A stretch of DNA of 7,767 bases from Paracoccaceae bacterium (GTDB lineage Bacteria > Pseudomonadota > Alphaproteobacteria > Rhodobacterales > Rhodobacteraceae). The position numbers and the translations under genes are program-made. The DNA lies in NCBI GenBank assembly GCA_029881635.1, contig JAOUMG010000070.1, forward strand, positions 1 to 7,767, given 5' to 3'. Below are positions 1 to 6,144 of the stretch, in pieces (the stretch's first letter is position 1; each line of letters begins with the position of its first letter). The notes under the pieces are model-generated. The model did no database searches. It was not told the DNA's origin and was given only the letters and a program-made list of their open reading frames with translations.

Positions 1-162
1 ATTGACTATGATTGTGCGCTGCACCCGGGCATCATCCGAAGCAGCGAAGGCTTGTTTCAGGCTCGCACAAAACGCGGGAGTGTCGAAAATTATATGACTG
101 CCGAACTCGGCAGGCAGGCCTGTGATCGGTTCCCGATTGTCCGAATTAGAAGCCCGCGCCAC
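1..162 (-). CDS. Unrecognised protein, N-terminal part (runs off left edge)
   Basis: A minus-strand frame starts with GTG at 160-162 and stays open for all 54 codons to the window edge. A good Shine-Dalgarno sequence, GAGGAG (minus strand, 168-173), sits five bases before the GTG. The start lies inside the lipoprotein gene and overlaps its last 17 bp, an arrangement typical of translationally coupled genes in one operon. The visible residues begin MARASNSDNREP and later include the stretch FGSHIIFDTPAFCASLKQAF. I recognise no family. There is no signal peptide or membrane segment. Codon third positions are only about half G or C, so composition does not prove coding. A plus-strand frame over part of the same bases is also open, which limits confidence. 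The call rests mainly on the ribosome binding site and the overlap. Confidence 0.42.
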   Translation of the reverse strand, partial: MARASNSDNREPITGLPAEFGSHIIFDTPAFCASLKQAFAASDDARVQRTIIVN

Positions 163-1312
163 CGAAGCTCCTCGGGGCCGGATCGATCACCACGACCTGG
201 CTGTTCTGGATTTGCGCCACGGCCAGTCCGCGCTGATTGGTTCCATCCGAACGGAGCCGGAAAACGCCCGTGACACCTGCAAATCCCGCACCTTGGGTCA
301 GGGCCGAGGCCGATAGCGCATCGGCATTTCCCTGTTTGACCAAGGCGCCAATGGCGGCAATGCCGTCATAGGCAAGCCCGGCAATCGGGTGCGGTCCTTC
401 GCCATAGGTTGCCAGAAACCGTGACTGGAATTGCGCAGTCAGGCCCGGGTCGGGCATCGCGAACCAGCCGTTCTGAACCCCGGGCATAGCCAGCGTTGCC
501 TGTGGAATATCCCAGCGTGTCAGACCGATATACTGGACAGACGTGTTGCTGATTCCTGCTTCGGGCAAAAGCTGTGCCAGCAGCGGCAGCGCACCGGCGG
601 TGTCGGCGGTAAAAACCATACTGTCAGCCGCGTTGGCACGAACGGATGACACGATCTGGGGCACCGCATTCACGACGCCCTGCTGCGAAAACTCATATGT
701 CTCTGTGCCGACAACCGAAGCACCGGACCTTGCCGCCGCCGACCGGATGGCACTCAGCCCCAGTTGCCCGGCCGTATTATTGTCATGCACGACCATCATT
801 CGGCCCTTGCCCTGACGTGCGGCATAGCTGACCAGACGGTTGGCGGTATTCTCGAATGTATGGCCAAGCACGAATACGTTGCCGCCGGCGATCTCGGTAT
901 TATTGGAAAATGACAGGACGTTGACGCCGCTTTGTGCAACCGCGACGCCTACAGCGTTCGCCGACTGGGCAAAAACCGGTCCGAGAATGATCTTGGCCCC
1001 CTCATCGACCGCCCGGCGGGCGACAGTTGCGTTGGATCCGGTGTCTGATCCGGCATTGTAGACGCGCAGATCAATCTTGACACCGTCCAGATCGGCGATC
1101 GCCATTTCCGCGGCCTGTCGCAGGTTTCGCGCCAGCACATCGTCGCCGGGATTGCCTGAACCACCGGGTAGAATCAGTGCTACGGCAACCGGCGCCCCTG
1201 GCGTGACCGACCCGCCGCCGCCGATTGGGTCACAGGCAGAAAGCATGAATGCACCTGCCAAAGCAGCGATAGTGGTCAATGCCTTGCGGCGGTTCCTTAA
1301 AACGGCGAACAT
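146..1312 (-). CDS. Penicillin-binding protein activator lipoprotein (LpoA/LppC-like)
   Basis: This 388-residue lipoprotein has a type I periplasmic-binding-protein fold and resembles the penicillin-binding-protein activators annotated as LppC/LpoA. In E. coli, LpoA sits on the inner face of the outer membrane and stimulates PBP1A; a similar role here is inferred. The N-terminus has basic residues (RNRRK, 6-10), a hydrophobic stretch and a lipobox LSAC with the lipidated cysteine at residue 27. The fold shows in a strand near 43-49, IILGPVFAQSANAV near 108-121, NVLSFSNN near 131-138 and GLAYDGIAA near 312-320. The ATG at 1310-1312 is chosen because GAGGG lies seven bases upstream and the lipobox is then correctly placed; the frame also opens further upstream at a TTG (1355-1357), which is unlikely. 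E. coli keeps rsmI (yraL), lpoA (yraM) and yraN together, so the neighbours support the call. It lacks the N-terminal TPR domain of E. coli LpoA. Confidence 0.85.
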   Translation of the reverse strand: MFAVLRNRRKALTTIAALAGAFMLSACDPIGGGGSVTPGAPVAVALILPGGSGNPGDDVLARNLRQAAEMAIADLDGVKIDLRVYNAGSDTGSNATVARRAVDEGAKIILGPVFAQSANAVGVAVAQSGVNVLSFSNNTEIAGGNVFVLGHTFENTANRLVSYAARQGKGRMMVVHDNNTAGQLGLSAIRSAAARSGASVVGTETYEFSQQGVVNAVPQIVSSVRANAADSMVFTADTAGALPLLAQLLPEAGISNTSVQYIGLTRWDIPQATLAMPGVQNGWFAMPDPGLTAQFQSRFLATYGEGPHPIAGLAYDGIAAIGALVKQGNADALSASALTQGAGFAGVTGVFRLRSDGTNQRGLAVAQIQNSQVVVIDPAPRSFGGAGF

Positions 1313-1368
1313 GGGACAGCCCTCACTTCTACAACGGACCCGAAACCGGGCGCACAAAACGGTGCGAC

Positions 1369-1395
1369 ATTATGCGTAACGCCGTGCGAAGTAAA
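1369..1395 (-). promoter_or_regulatory. Possible promoter for the lipoprotein gene
   Basis: The 105-bp divergent gap between the lipoprotein gene and rsmI contains, on the minus strand, a good -10-like hexamer CATAAT (1369-1374). A weak -35-like TTTACT (1390-1395) lies 15 bases upstream; the alternative GTTTAC one base further gives 16. Transcription would start near 1362 and leave a leader of about 50 bases. I find no equally clear rightward promoter for rsmI in the same gap. The spacing is short, so this is a weak call. Confidence 0.25.
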
Positions 1396-1417
1396 CGCAA
1401 GTGCCATTAGGAACACA

Positions 1418-2278
1418 ATGACCGGCCAGCATCAGCCTATCGCCCCCGGGCTTTATTTCGTTTCCACGCCAATCGGTGCTGCGCGCGATATCACCCTTAG
1501 GGCACTCGATATTTTCAGCAGTGCTGATATCCTTGCCGCGGAAGATACCCGTACCTTGCGGCATCTTCTGGATATCCACGCGGTGACGCTGGGTGACAGG
1601 CCGATCTGGGCTTATCACGACCACAACGGCGAAAAGGTGCGCCCGAAAATTCTGAACGCTCTGGCGGAAGGAAAATCGGTGGCCTATGCGTCAGAGGCCG
1701 GTACACCACTGGTGGCGGACCCCGGATACCAGCTCGGTCGTGCCGCGATAGAGGCGGGTCACAAGGTTATCGCGGCACCCGGCGCATCGGCGGTTCTGGC
1801 CGCGTTAACGGTGTCGGGGCTGCCATCCGACCGGTTCATGTTTGCAGGCTTCGCCCCGACAACCGCCGCCGCCCGCCGCCAATGGTTGAACGATCTGTCG
1901 AAGATACAGGCCACGCTGATCCTCTACGAATCCCCAAAACGTCTTCAGGCTTTGTTAAGTGCTTTGGAGGAATGTTGCGGGGCTGACAGGCAGGCCGTCA
2001 TCTGCCGCGAACTGACCAAGAAATTCGAAGAGGTCACTCGCGGCACCCTTCCGGAACTGCGCGCGGCCTATGCGGGCCGGACTGTCAAAGGAGAAATCGT
2101 GGTGCTGTTGGACCGCGCCCGCGGAATGGTTACCAACACCGCCAGCGTCGAGGCTGCCCTGCAGGAGGCGTTGAAGAGCATGTCGGTCAAGGATGCCGCC
2201 GCGATGGTTGCCGAGGCACTGGGCCTGCCGCGCCGACAGGTGTACCAGATTGCCCTGAAGCTGGGTGACGATACGTGA
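1418..2278 (+). CDS. rsmI: 16S rRNA (cytidine(1402)-2'-O)-methyltransferase RsmI
   Basis: RsmI transfers a methyl group from S-adenosylmethionine to the 2'-hydroxyl of C1402 in 16S rRNA, in the decoding centre of the small subunit. The 286 residues match the family's usual length. Diagnostic stretches are LYFVSTPIG (12-20), AEDTRTLRHLL (41-51), HDHN (67-70), SEAGTPLVADPGYQLG (92-107, the tetrapyrrole-methylase-fold glycine loop), PGASAVLAAL (121-130), SGLPSDRF (133-140), ESPKRL (171-176) and CRELTKKFEE (196-205). A short helical C-terminal domain (about 245-283) fits the small HTH-like tail of the family. The E. coli enzyme has SDAGTP where this one has SEAGTP, a conservative change. The ATG is preceded by AGGA at suitable spacing. 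The gene opens a rightward operon with yraN, which starts inside its stop codon. It diverges from the lipoprotein gene, as expected for the yraL-yraM-yraN neighbourhood. Confidence 0.95.
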   Translation: MTGQHQPIAPGLYFVSTPIGAARDITLRALDIFSSADILAAEDTRTLRHLLDIHAVTLGDRPIWAYHDHNGEKVRPKILNALAEGKSVAYASEAGTPLVADPGYQLGRAAIEAGHKVIAAPGASAVLAALTVSGLPSDRFMFAGFAPTTAAARRQWLNDLSKIQATLILYESPKRLQALLSALEECCGADRQAVICRELTKKFEEVTRGTLPELRAAYAGRTVKGEIVVLLDRARGMVTNTASVEAALQEALKSMSVKDAAAMVAEALGLPRRQVYQIALKLGDDT

Positions 2279-2628
2279 CCGGTGCGGTTTCCTACCATGG
2301 TGGCCGCGTTGCCGAAGACCAGGTTGCGGCCCATTATCAACGCCTTGGCATGACAATTGCCGCCAGCCGCTGGCGCGGTCAGTCCGGCGAAATCGACCTG
2401 ATCGCCCGTTCGGGCGCCACGGTGATCTTCATAGAAGTTAAACGGGCAGAGAATTTCGCCATTGCCGCTGAACGCCTGTCACAAAGACAGATGGCACGGA
2501 TATATGGTGCGGCCAGCGAATTTGTTGCCAATGAACCCCTTGGCCAGAATACCGATATGCGCTTTGACGTCGCGCTGGTTGATGGAGAAGGCCGGATAGA
2601 GATCATCGACAACGCGGCCTCCTACTAG
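2275..2628 (+). CDS. yraN: YraN family protein (UPF0102, nuclease-like fold)
   Basis: This 117-residue protein belongs to the UPF0102/YraN family, whose members have a restriction-endonuclease-like fold and an unsettled role, usually linked to DNA handling. The signature is clear: a start-proximal GxxAEDxxxxYxxxxG region (about 10-25), then GEIDLIA (38-44) and VIFIEVKRA (50-58). These supply E39, D41, E54 and K56, the acidic and E-x-K residues expected of this fold. FDVALVDG follows at about 97-104. The start is GTG, overlapping the rsmI stop by four bases (GTGA), so the two are almost certainly translationally coupled. The length is normal and nothing is missing. The biochemical activity cannot be stated from sequence. 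Confidence 0.92.
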   Translation: MTGAVSYHGGRVAEDQVAAHYQRLGMTIAASRWRGQSGEIDLIARSGATVIFIEVKRAENFAIAAERLSQRQMARIYGAASEFVANEPLGQNTDMRFDVALVDGEGRIEIIDNAASY

Positions 2629-2638
2629 AGTCTGATCC

Positions 2639-2658
2639 AAAAAAAATCCGGCGCGGAT
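2639..2658 (-). terminator. Weak hairpin plus T-run on the minus strand
   Basis: Read on the minus strand, a short stem ATCCG / CGGAT with a three-base loop (2646-2658) runs into a stretch of T (the complement of A8 at 2639-2646). This is the shape of a small Rho-independent terminator for leftward transcription. No minus-strand gene ends just before it. It would only stop transcripts running antisense through gshB, for example read-through from the recombinase. The five-pair stem is short, so chance is a real alternative. Confidence 0.25.
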
Positions 2659-2706
2659 ACCCAGATCAATTGCCGACGAATGCCGTCTGTTTCGTGCGAG
2701 GTCGGA

Positions 2707-2736
2707 TTGCATCTGGCTTGCGGCTGCGCCATTTAA
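2707..2736 (+). promoter_or_regulatory. Possible promoter for gshB
   Basis: In the 137-bp gap after yraN, TTGCAT (2707-2712) and ATTTAA (2731-2736) are 18 bases apart and could be a sigma-70-like pair, giving a leader of about 22 bases before gshB. A GGGGA ribosome binding site precedes the ATG at 2766. Neither hexamer is close to consensus, so gshB may instead be read from the rsmI promoter. Confidence 0.25.
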
Positions 2737-2765
2737 GGTGCTGAAGCGGCATCGCGGGGATAAGC

Positions 2766-3713
2766 ATGACACTAAAGGTTGCAATCCAGATGGATCCGAT
2801 CGGCCCGATCAATATCGAGGCGGATTCGACCTTTCGCATCGCCTTCGAGGCGCAAGAGCGCGGGCACCAGCTTTTTTACTATACCCCCGATCGCCTGGCC
2901 TATAGCGAAGGCCGCATTCTGGCGCAGGGTTGGCCGCTGGAGTTGCGCCGTGAGAAAGGCAATCACTTCACCCTTGGGGAGGAGACTGAGGTCGACCTCG
3001 GCGACTGGGATGTTGTCTGGCTGCGCCAGGACCCGCCCTTTGACATGAGCTACATCACCAACACCCACCTTTTGGATATGATCCATCCCAAGACGCTGGT
3101 GGTGAATGACCCGTTCTGGGTGCGCAACTATCCCGAAAAGCTACTGGTTCTGAACTTTCCACACCTGACGCCGCCGACGCTCATCGCCCGCGATCTGGCG
3201 ACAATCCGCGCCTTCAAGGCGCATCACGGCGATATCATCCTCAAGCCGCTCTACGGCAATGGCGGGGCAGGCGTGTTTCGGCTGGACCCCAATGACCGCA
3301 ATCTTGCCTCGCTGCATGAGCTGTTTGTCGGCATCAACCGTGAACCGTTGATTGCACAGAAATTCGTGCCTGACGTGGCCAAGGGCGACAAGCGGATCAT
3401 TCTGGTCAACGGCGAACCCGTCGGCGCCATCAACCGGGTACCGGCCGCGGGTGAAACGCGGTCGAACATGCATGTCGGCGGGCGACCTGAAAAGGTCGGA
3501 CTGACCGAGCGCGACCGCGAAATCTGCGCCGCTATCGGCCCCACGCTGCGCGAAAAGGGTCAGATATTTGTCGGCATCGACGTGATCGGCAACTGGCTGA
3601 CCGAAATCAACGTGACCTCACCCACCGGTATTCAGGAATTGGAACGGTTCGACGGCACCAATACCGCCGCCAAAATCTGGGAAGTGATCGAAGCGAAGCG
3701 GGCAGGGCGGTAA
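2766..3713 (+). CDS. gshB: Glutathione synthetase
   Basis: GshB joins gamma-glutamylcysteine to glycine using ATP, the last step of glutathione synthesis in the cytoplasm. The 315-residue length is normal for the bacterial enzyme. The N-terminal prokaryotic domain begins with the usual strand and QMDPIGPIN motif (8-16), followed by [13 protein letters not shown] (85-97) and [13 protein letters not shown] (114-126). The ATP-grasp domain has [17 protein letters not shown] (157-173, with the nucleotide-binding lysine and glycine loop), [16 protein letters not shown] (207-222), [11 protein letters not shown] (229-239) and [20 protein letters not shown] (268-287), whose acidic and asparagine residues bind metal. 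ATG is preceded by GGGGA at good spacing. It sits downstream of rsmI-yraN and converges with the recombinase 48 bp away. In Rhodobacterales I recall gshB often being followed by a YifB/ComM AAA ATPase gene; none is visible here. Confidence 0.96.
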   Translation: MTLKVAIQMDPIGPINIEADSTFRIAFEAQERGHQLFYYTPDRLAYSEGRILAQGWPLELRREKGNHFTLGEETEVDLGDWDVVWLRQDPPFDMSYITNTHLLDMIHPKTLVVNDPFWVRNYPEKLLVLNFPHLTPPTLIARDLATIRAFKAHHGDIILKPLYGNGGAGVFRLDPNDRNLASLHELFVGINREPLIAQKFVPDVAKGDKRIILVNGEPVGAINRVPAAGETRSNMHVGGRPEKVGLTERDREICAAIGPTLREKGQIFVGIDVIGNWLTEINVTSPTGIQELERFDGTNTAAKIWEVIEAKRAGR

Positions 3714-3720
3714 GCGCCCT
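3704..3720 (+). terminator. Hairpin overlapping the gshB stop codon
   Basis: AGGGCG (3704-3709) and CGCCCT (3715-3720) form a perfect six-pair stem with a five-base loop containing the gshB stop codon. No T-run follows, so it is not a standard Rho-independent terminator. It may be a terminator remnant cut short by the adjacent insertion, or chance in GC-rich DNA. Confidence 0.22.
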
Positions 3721-3761
3721 GAGCAGCGGCTGAAGAAGCAGGGGGTGGAAACGGTCCTCCG

Positions 3762-4496
3762 CTACCATCGCCCCCACACTCCCTTGACGCCTTGCGGGAA
3801 GGCCTTCGGGCCGAGCAGGTGGTTGAGGCGTCCGGCGATTTCGACCTCGACGCCACCCTTTCGATTTGGGTCGCGTGAGACGGTGACCGTGTCGACCAGT
3901 TCGCGCATGGCCTGCGCGGGCTCGGTGTCGCCAGACCGGATGCCCTTGGCGAGTGCGGCCTGAAGATCAGCAAGATGATGCTCACAGCGTTTGAGAGTCG
4001 CCGGGTGTAGTGAGATGACTTCGGGAGGCTCCGGCGCCACCTCCAGTTCTGCGCGCAGTCGTGTCTGTTCTTCTTGAAGCGCCAGCATCTTTGTTTCGAG
4101 TTGCTGGATGACAGCTGAGCCGTCGCAGAACGCGTCAACAAGGCGAGCAAGCTCGCGTTCGATTGTGGCAAGCCGGTTCTCGATTCTGGTTCTCCCTTTG
4201 ACTGAGTCGGCAGCGAGGCGCTTCCGTTCGTTACGGTAGGTGCGGACGTACTCGGCGATCACTTCGGGATGCCTTAGCTCGGAGCGAAGTCCGGAGAGCA
4301 CTGCTTGCTCTATCCGGTCGAGATAGAAGGTCTGCGGATTTGGACAGGAACGGCTCTCGCTGTGGGCCGAACACCTTACGCGGATGCGACCGCTACGATC
4401 CTTCCCATTGGTCGACATACCCGCGCCGCACGCCGCGCATCTTAGAAGACCCGAGAGGAGGTGGCGGGGCCGTCTACGGTCCCGAGGCGAAGCGAA
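3762..4496 (-). other. Serine recombinase C-terminal fragment (zinc ribbon and coiled coil)
   Basis: This is the downstream half in the same frame as the N-terminal part. Directly after the TAA it reads a basic stretch, then RRRPRHLLSGLLRCAACGAG, the start of a recombinase zinc ribbon with CxxC; the second cysteine pair is in CSAHSESRSC about 20 residues later. A heptad-rich stretch follows (RTRIENRLATIERELARL and KMLALQEEQTRLRAEL), the usual coiled coil. The end is LVDTVTV, then VWGRW and TAG. The only nearby ATG (4416-4418) falls inside the zinc ribbon, between its two cysteine pairs, and has no clear ribosome binding site. Independent translation of a useful product is therefore unlikely. 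I list it as a fragment of the pseudogene rather than a gene. Confidence 0.8.
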
Positions 4497-5384
4497 TTAT
4501 CGTTCTACCTTCCTCTTTCCGGCCGCCTCGAACACACCGGGCGCGAGGATCGCCAACTCTGGCACCTCGGCAACCACCCATTCCTCGGGCGGGTTGGGCC
4601 TAGAGGCGCGCCGTCCTGTGTCGGGGTCCTTGACCATGCGGACCCGGTTCCAGACCTGGCGCCCATCATAGAGAGGGTTTTGCAGGATGCCGTTGCCGCG
4701 CGCCGCGTTGCCATTGATCGTTGATGCGTTCCAACGCGAACCACGCGGCGGCGCAATGCCTTCAACGTTCAGACCGCGTGCAATGTCTCGGGGCGACATG
4801 CCGGCCAGATACTCACAGAAGATGCGCCGAACGACATCCGTTTCAGCGTCGACGATCAGCCGCGCACCAACTCGGCCCGGCACTGCTTCGTATCCGTAGG
4901 CCAATCCGCCGGGACTGCGTCCTTCCTTAGCACGCCCCGTCATCCCGCGCCTGATCTTAAGGACGTTGTCCTCGCGGTAGAACTGGCCCACCAGACCGCG
5001 CAACCCGACTAGTACTGTACTCGCAACACCTTCATGAACGGCGCGGATTTCGATGCCGAGAAAAGAAAGGCGTTTGTGCAGTCCCGCCAAGTCTTCCATG
5101 TCCTGCGACAAGCGGTCTAGCGCTTCGACGATCGCAATGTCGAAGCTCCCTTGTCGCGCGGCATCGAGGAGATCGAGCAAGCCGCCGCGGCCGAGCACCG
5201 AAACCTCTGACTGCGCTGCATCCTGATAGGTAGCCACGACCTCCAGTTCCTCGCGCTCGGAGTACGTTTGACTAAGCGCGACCTGATCCTCGATGGATCG
5301 CTCGCTTTGCAGGTCGGTTGAATATCGCGCGTAGATCACTGCCCGCTTCCCGTCATTCGGTTCAGTCTCGGAATTCGCGTTCAT
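4497..5384 (-). CDS. Serine recombinase N-terminal fragment (catalytic and recombinase domains)
   Basis: This is the part that can be translated normally, 295 residues ending at TAA. The resolvase domain covers about 14-150: YARYST (18-23) carries the nucleophile S22 and R20, and Q26 matches the conserved glutamine four residues after the serine. EALDRLSQDMEDL (87-99) has the conserved D90-R91, but Q94 stands where an active-site arginine is expected. The Pfam-type recombinase domain spans about 155-275, with GGLAYGYE (159-166), RRIFCEYLAGMSPRDIA (186-202), NVEGIAPPRGSRWNASTI (206-223), ILQNPLYDGRQVWNR (233-247), VKDPDTGRR (251-259) and NPPEEW (264-269). It lacks the zinc ribbon and coiled coil that large serine recombinases need for attachment-site recognition and synapsis, so the fragment alone is probably not functional, though it might still bind DNA. 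Confidence 0.8.
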   Translation of the reverse strand: MNANSETEPNDGKRAVIYARYSTDLQSERSIEDQVALSQTYSEREELEVVATYQDAAQSEVSVLGRGGLLDLLDAARQGSFDIAIVEALDRLSQDMEDLAGLHKRLSFLGIEIRAVHEGVASTVLVGLRGLVGQFYREDNVLKIRRGMTGRAKEGRSPGGLAYGYEAVPGRVGARLIVDAETDVVRRIFCEYLAGMSPRDIARGLNVEGIAPPRGSRWNASTINGNAARGNGILQNPLYDGRQVWNRVRMVKDPDTGRRASRPNPPEEWVVAEVPELAILAPGVFEAAGKRKVER

Positions 5385-5562
5385 GATCTTCCCTCGCCGC
5401 CTGCCGGGCCAGTGCTCGGGCCAGTTTCAGGATCGCCGGGAATTGGCGTTCGCGCAAGGTTGCTGATGAGGATAGGTGGCTTGCCGCACCTTTTTCAGAA
5501 CCCATCCGCGCCATCGAGAAGGGGCGTTCGGTTTCGCGTGAATGCTGTGGCCGCTTTGACAT
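5362..5562 (-). CDS. Small ORF upstream of and overlapping the recombinase
   Basis: This 66-residue ORF starts at ATG 5560-5562 and ends with TGA at 5362-5364, overlapping the recombinase start by 23 bp. The overlap suggests co-transcription and translational coupling. Its C-terminal half, around ILKLARALARQAAREDHERE, is a charged alanine/arginine-rich helix. Short proteins with a similar ARALAR-type helix often precede related alphaproteobacterial recombinases, which is from memory and unchecked. There is no good ribosome binding site before the ATG, and the frame stays open upstream to a TAG at 5728-5730, so the true start is unsure. No function can be given. Confidence 0.45.
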   Translation of the reverse strand: MSKRPQHSRETERPFSMARMGSEKGAASHLSSSATLRERQFPAILKLARALARQAAREDHEREFRD

Positions 5563-5589
5563 GGCGTCAGCATGCCGCCCAATCGCGGG

Positions 5590-5602
5590 CGCTCTAAGAG
5601 CG
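5590..5602. repeat. 13-bp palindrome upstream of the small ORF
   Basis: CGCTCT-A-AGAGCG is a perfect six-base inverted repeat around one central base, located 28 bp upstream of the small ORF start. Its size and position suit an operator or recombinase-binding site for the recombinase unit, but nothing else in the sequence supports a specific role. Confidence 0.4.
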
Positions 5603-5888
5603 TTCAGGCGGTCGTCGCGCCGGAGCGCGGTAAAACAGGTGATCTGCGGCCCAGAGGAAATCGCGGGCCGCGGGTCTGTCTGGCAACCACAATGACCGCA
5701 AGATAAAAGAGACGCGGCACGACATGCCTAGGTAGTTGATTTTGTTTCAATAATCGCACGGCTACTCCCCAACCCCTACCGCTTGAAAGCACCTAGCTGT
5801 CTAGTTTTGCATTGAAAATGACACCGCAAACGGTGCCGATCCAGGATATGCTGCTGAAATAGTCGTTCAATATCAGTGTGTTAGCCGC

Positions 5889-5925
5889 ATTTCCGTCGCA
5901 TAGCCTGATAAGGTGCGGCGGAAAT
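5889..5925. repeat. 12-bp stem hairpin flanked by TTAGCC
   Basis: ATTTCCGTCGCA (5889-5900) pairs with TGCGGCGGAAAT (5914-5925) over all 12 positions, with one G-T wobble and a 13-base loop. TTAGCC lies just outside on the left (5881-5886) and on the right at 5925-5930, where it shares the last base of the stem. TAGCC also occurs in the loop. It lies about 220 bp past the stop of the leftward outer-membrane protein gene, but no T-run follows on either strand, so it is not a typical terminator. It could be a processing or transcript-end hairpin, a very small mobile repeat, or a recombinase site. Confidence 0.6.
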
Positions 5926-6144
5926 TAGCCCGTCACAACGACTGCTTGAGTGCCAAATGCGGCAATTCTTTTACCTCGCGCTCTTCGGTTGCTGACGAAA
6001 TGCGACCGACCTGCGGTGTCGAATAGTCTGTTTTCGCCGCGTCTTGCTTGCCACAAATGAGCAGAGGGACGCCCCGGACCTGAACTCGGAGTGAACGTAT
6101 TCAGTCCGCGCCCCGCCAACACCGATTTCCGCGCTTCGAGGCGT

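Larger units (their letters stand above)
3762..5384 (-). pseudogene. Large serine recombinase split by one in-frame stop
   Basis: A large serine recombinase catalyses site-specific integration or excision of mobile DNA through a covalent serine link. Reading from ATG 5382-5384 to TAG 3762-3764 gives one continuous frame interrupted only by TAA at 4497-4499: 295 codons, the stop, then 244 more. Joined, this is about 540 residues, a normal length, with resolvase domain, recombinase domain, zinc ribbon and coiled coil in the right order. A ribosome binding site GAGGGA (5390-5395) lies five bases before the start. The stop falls in the linker before the zinc ribbon and could have come from CAA by one transition. 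Other conserved positions also look changed: DRLSQD where DRLSRD is usual, and SE where SG is usual. A sequencing error or true read-through are alternatives, but decay of a once-active recombinase is most likely. It faces gshB tail to tail. Confidence 0.85.
5563..6144. other. 582-bp stretch without a supportable gene
   Basis: Between the small ORF and the outer-membrane protein gene I find no convincing coding sequence. Open frames of about 60 codons on the minus strand (5604-5792 and 5925-6122) have unlikely composition, no ribosome binding site and no recognisable motif. GC falls to about 47% over 5701-5880, well below the neighbouring genes. The stretch contains a 13-bp palindrome CGCTCTAAGAGCG at 5590-5602, a short CACCG-CAAA-CGGTG repeat at 5822-5835, and a strong hairpin at 5889-5925. 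It probably holds the promoter of the recombinase unit and possibly element-end or attachment sequences, but I cannot place them. Confidence 0.6.

Noticed and set aside
8..106. Plus-strand frame ending at TGA 104-106 that could be the tail of a gene entering from the left
   Set aside because: Composition is no better than the minus-strand frame, and it lacks the start and ribosome-binding evidence of that frame. It is not excluded, only less supported.
1313..1357. Fifteen-residue N-terminal extension of the lipoprotein from a TTG start
   Set aside because: The ATG at 1310-1312 has a good ribosome binding site and places the lipobox correctly; the extension adds arginines ahead of a normal signal peptide.
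3632..4171. Long minus-strand open frame across the gshB end and recombinase tail
   Set aside because: Out-of-frame shadow of the recombinase coiled-coil region; it runs antisense into gshB and has no motif.
4340..4724. Plus-strand open frames opposite the recombinase stop
   Set aside because: Antisense shadows of the zinc ribbon and linker, with no ribosome binding site or recognisable domain.
5604..5792. 62-codon minus-strand open frame upstream of the small ORF
   Set aside because: Rich in arginine and proline as expected from noncoding GC-rich DNA, with no family motif; it crosses the low-GC trough and includes likely promoter sequence.
5925..6122. 65-codon minus-strand open frame in the gap after the surface protein gene
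   Set aside because: Starts with GTG without a ribosome binding site, has unlikely composition and no motif, and covers one arm of the hairpin.
3714..6144. tRNA gene as integration target for the recombinase
   Set aside because: I found no T-loop-like GTTCRA pattern with a matching acceptor stem on either strand.
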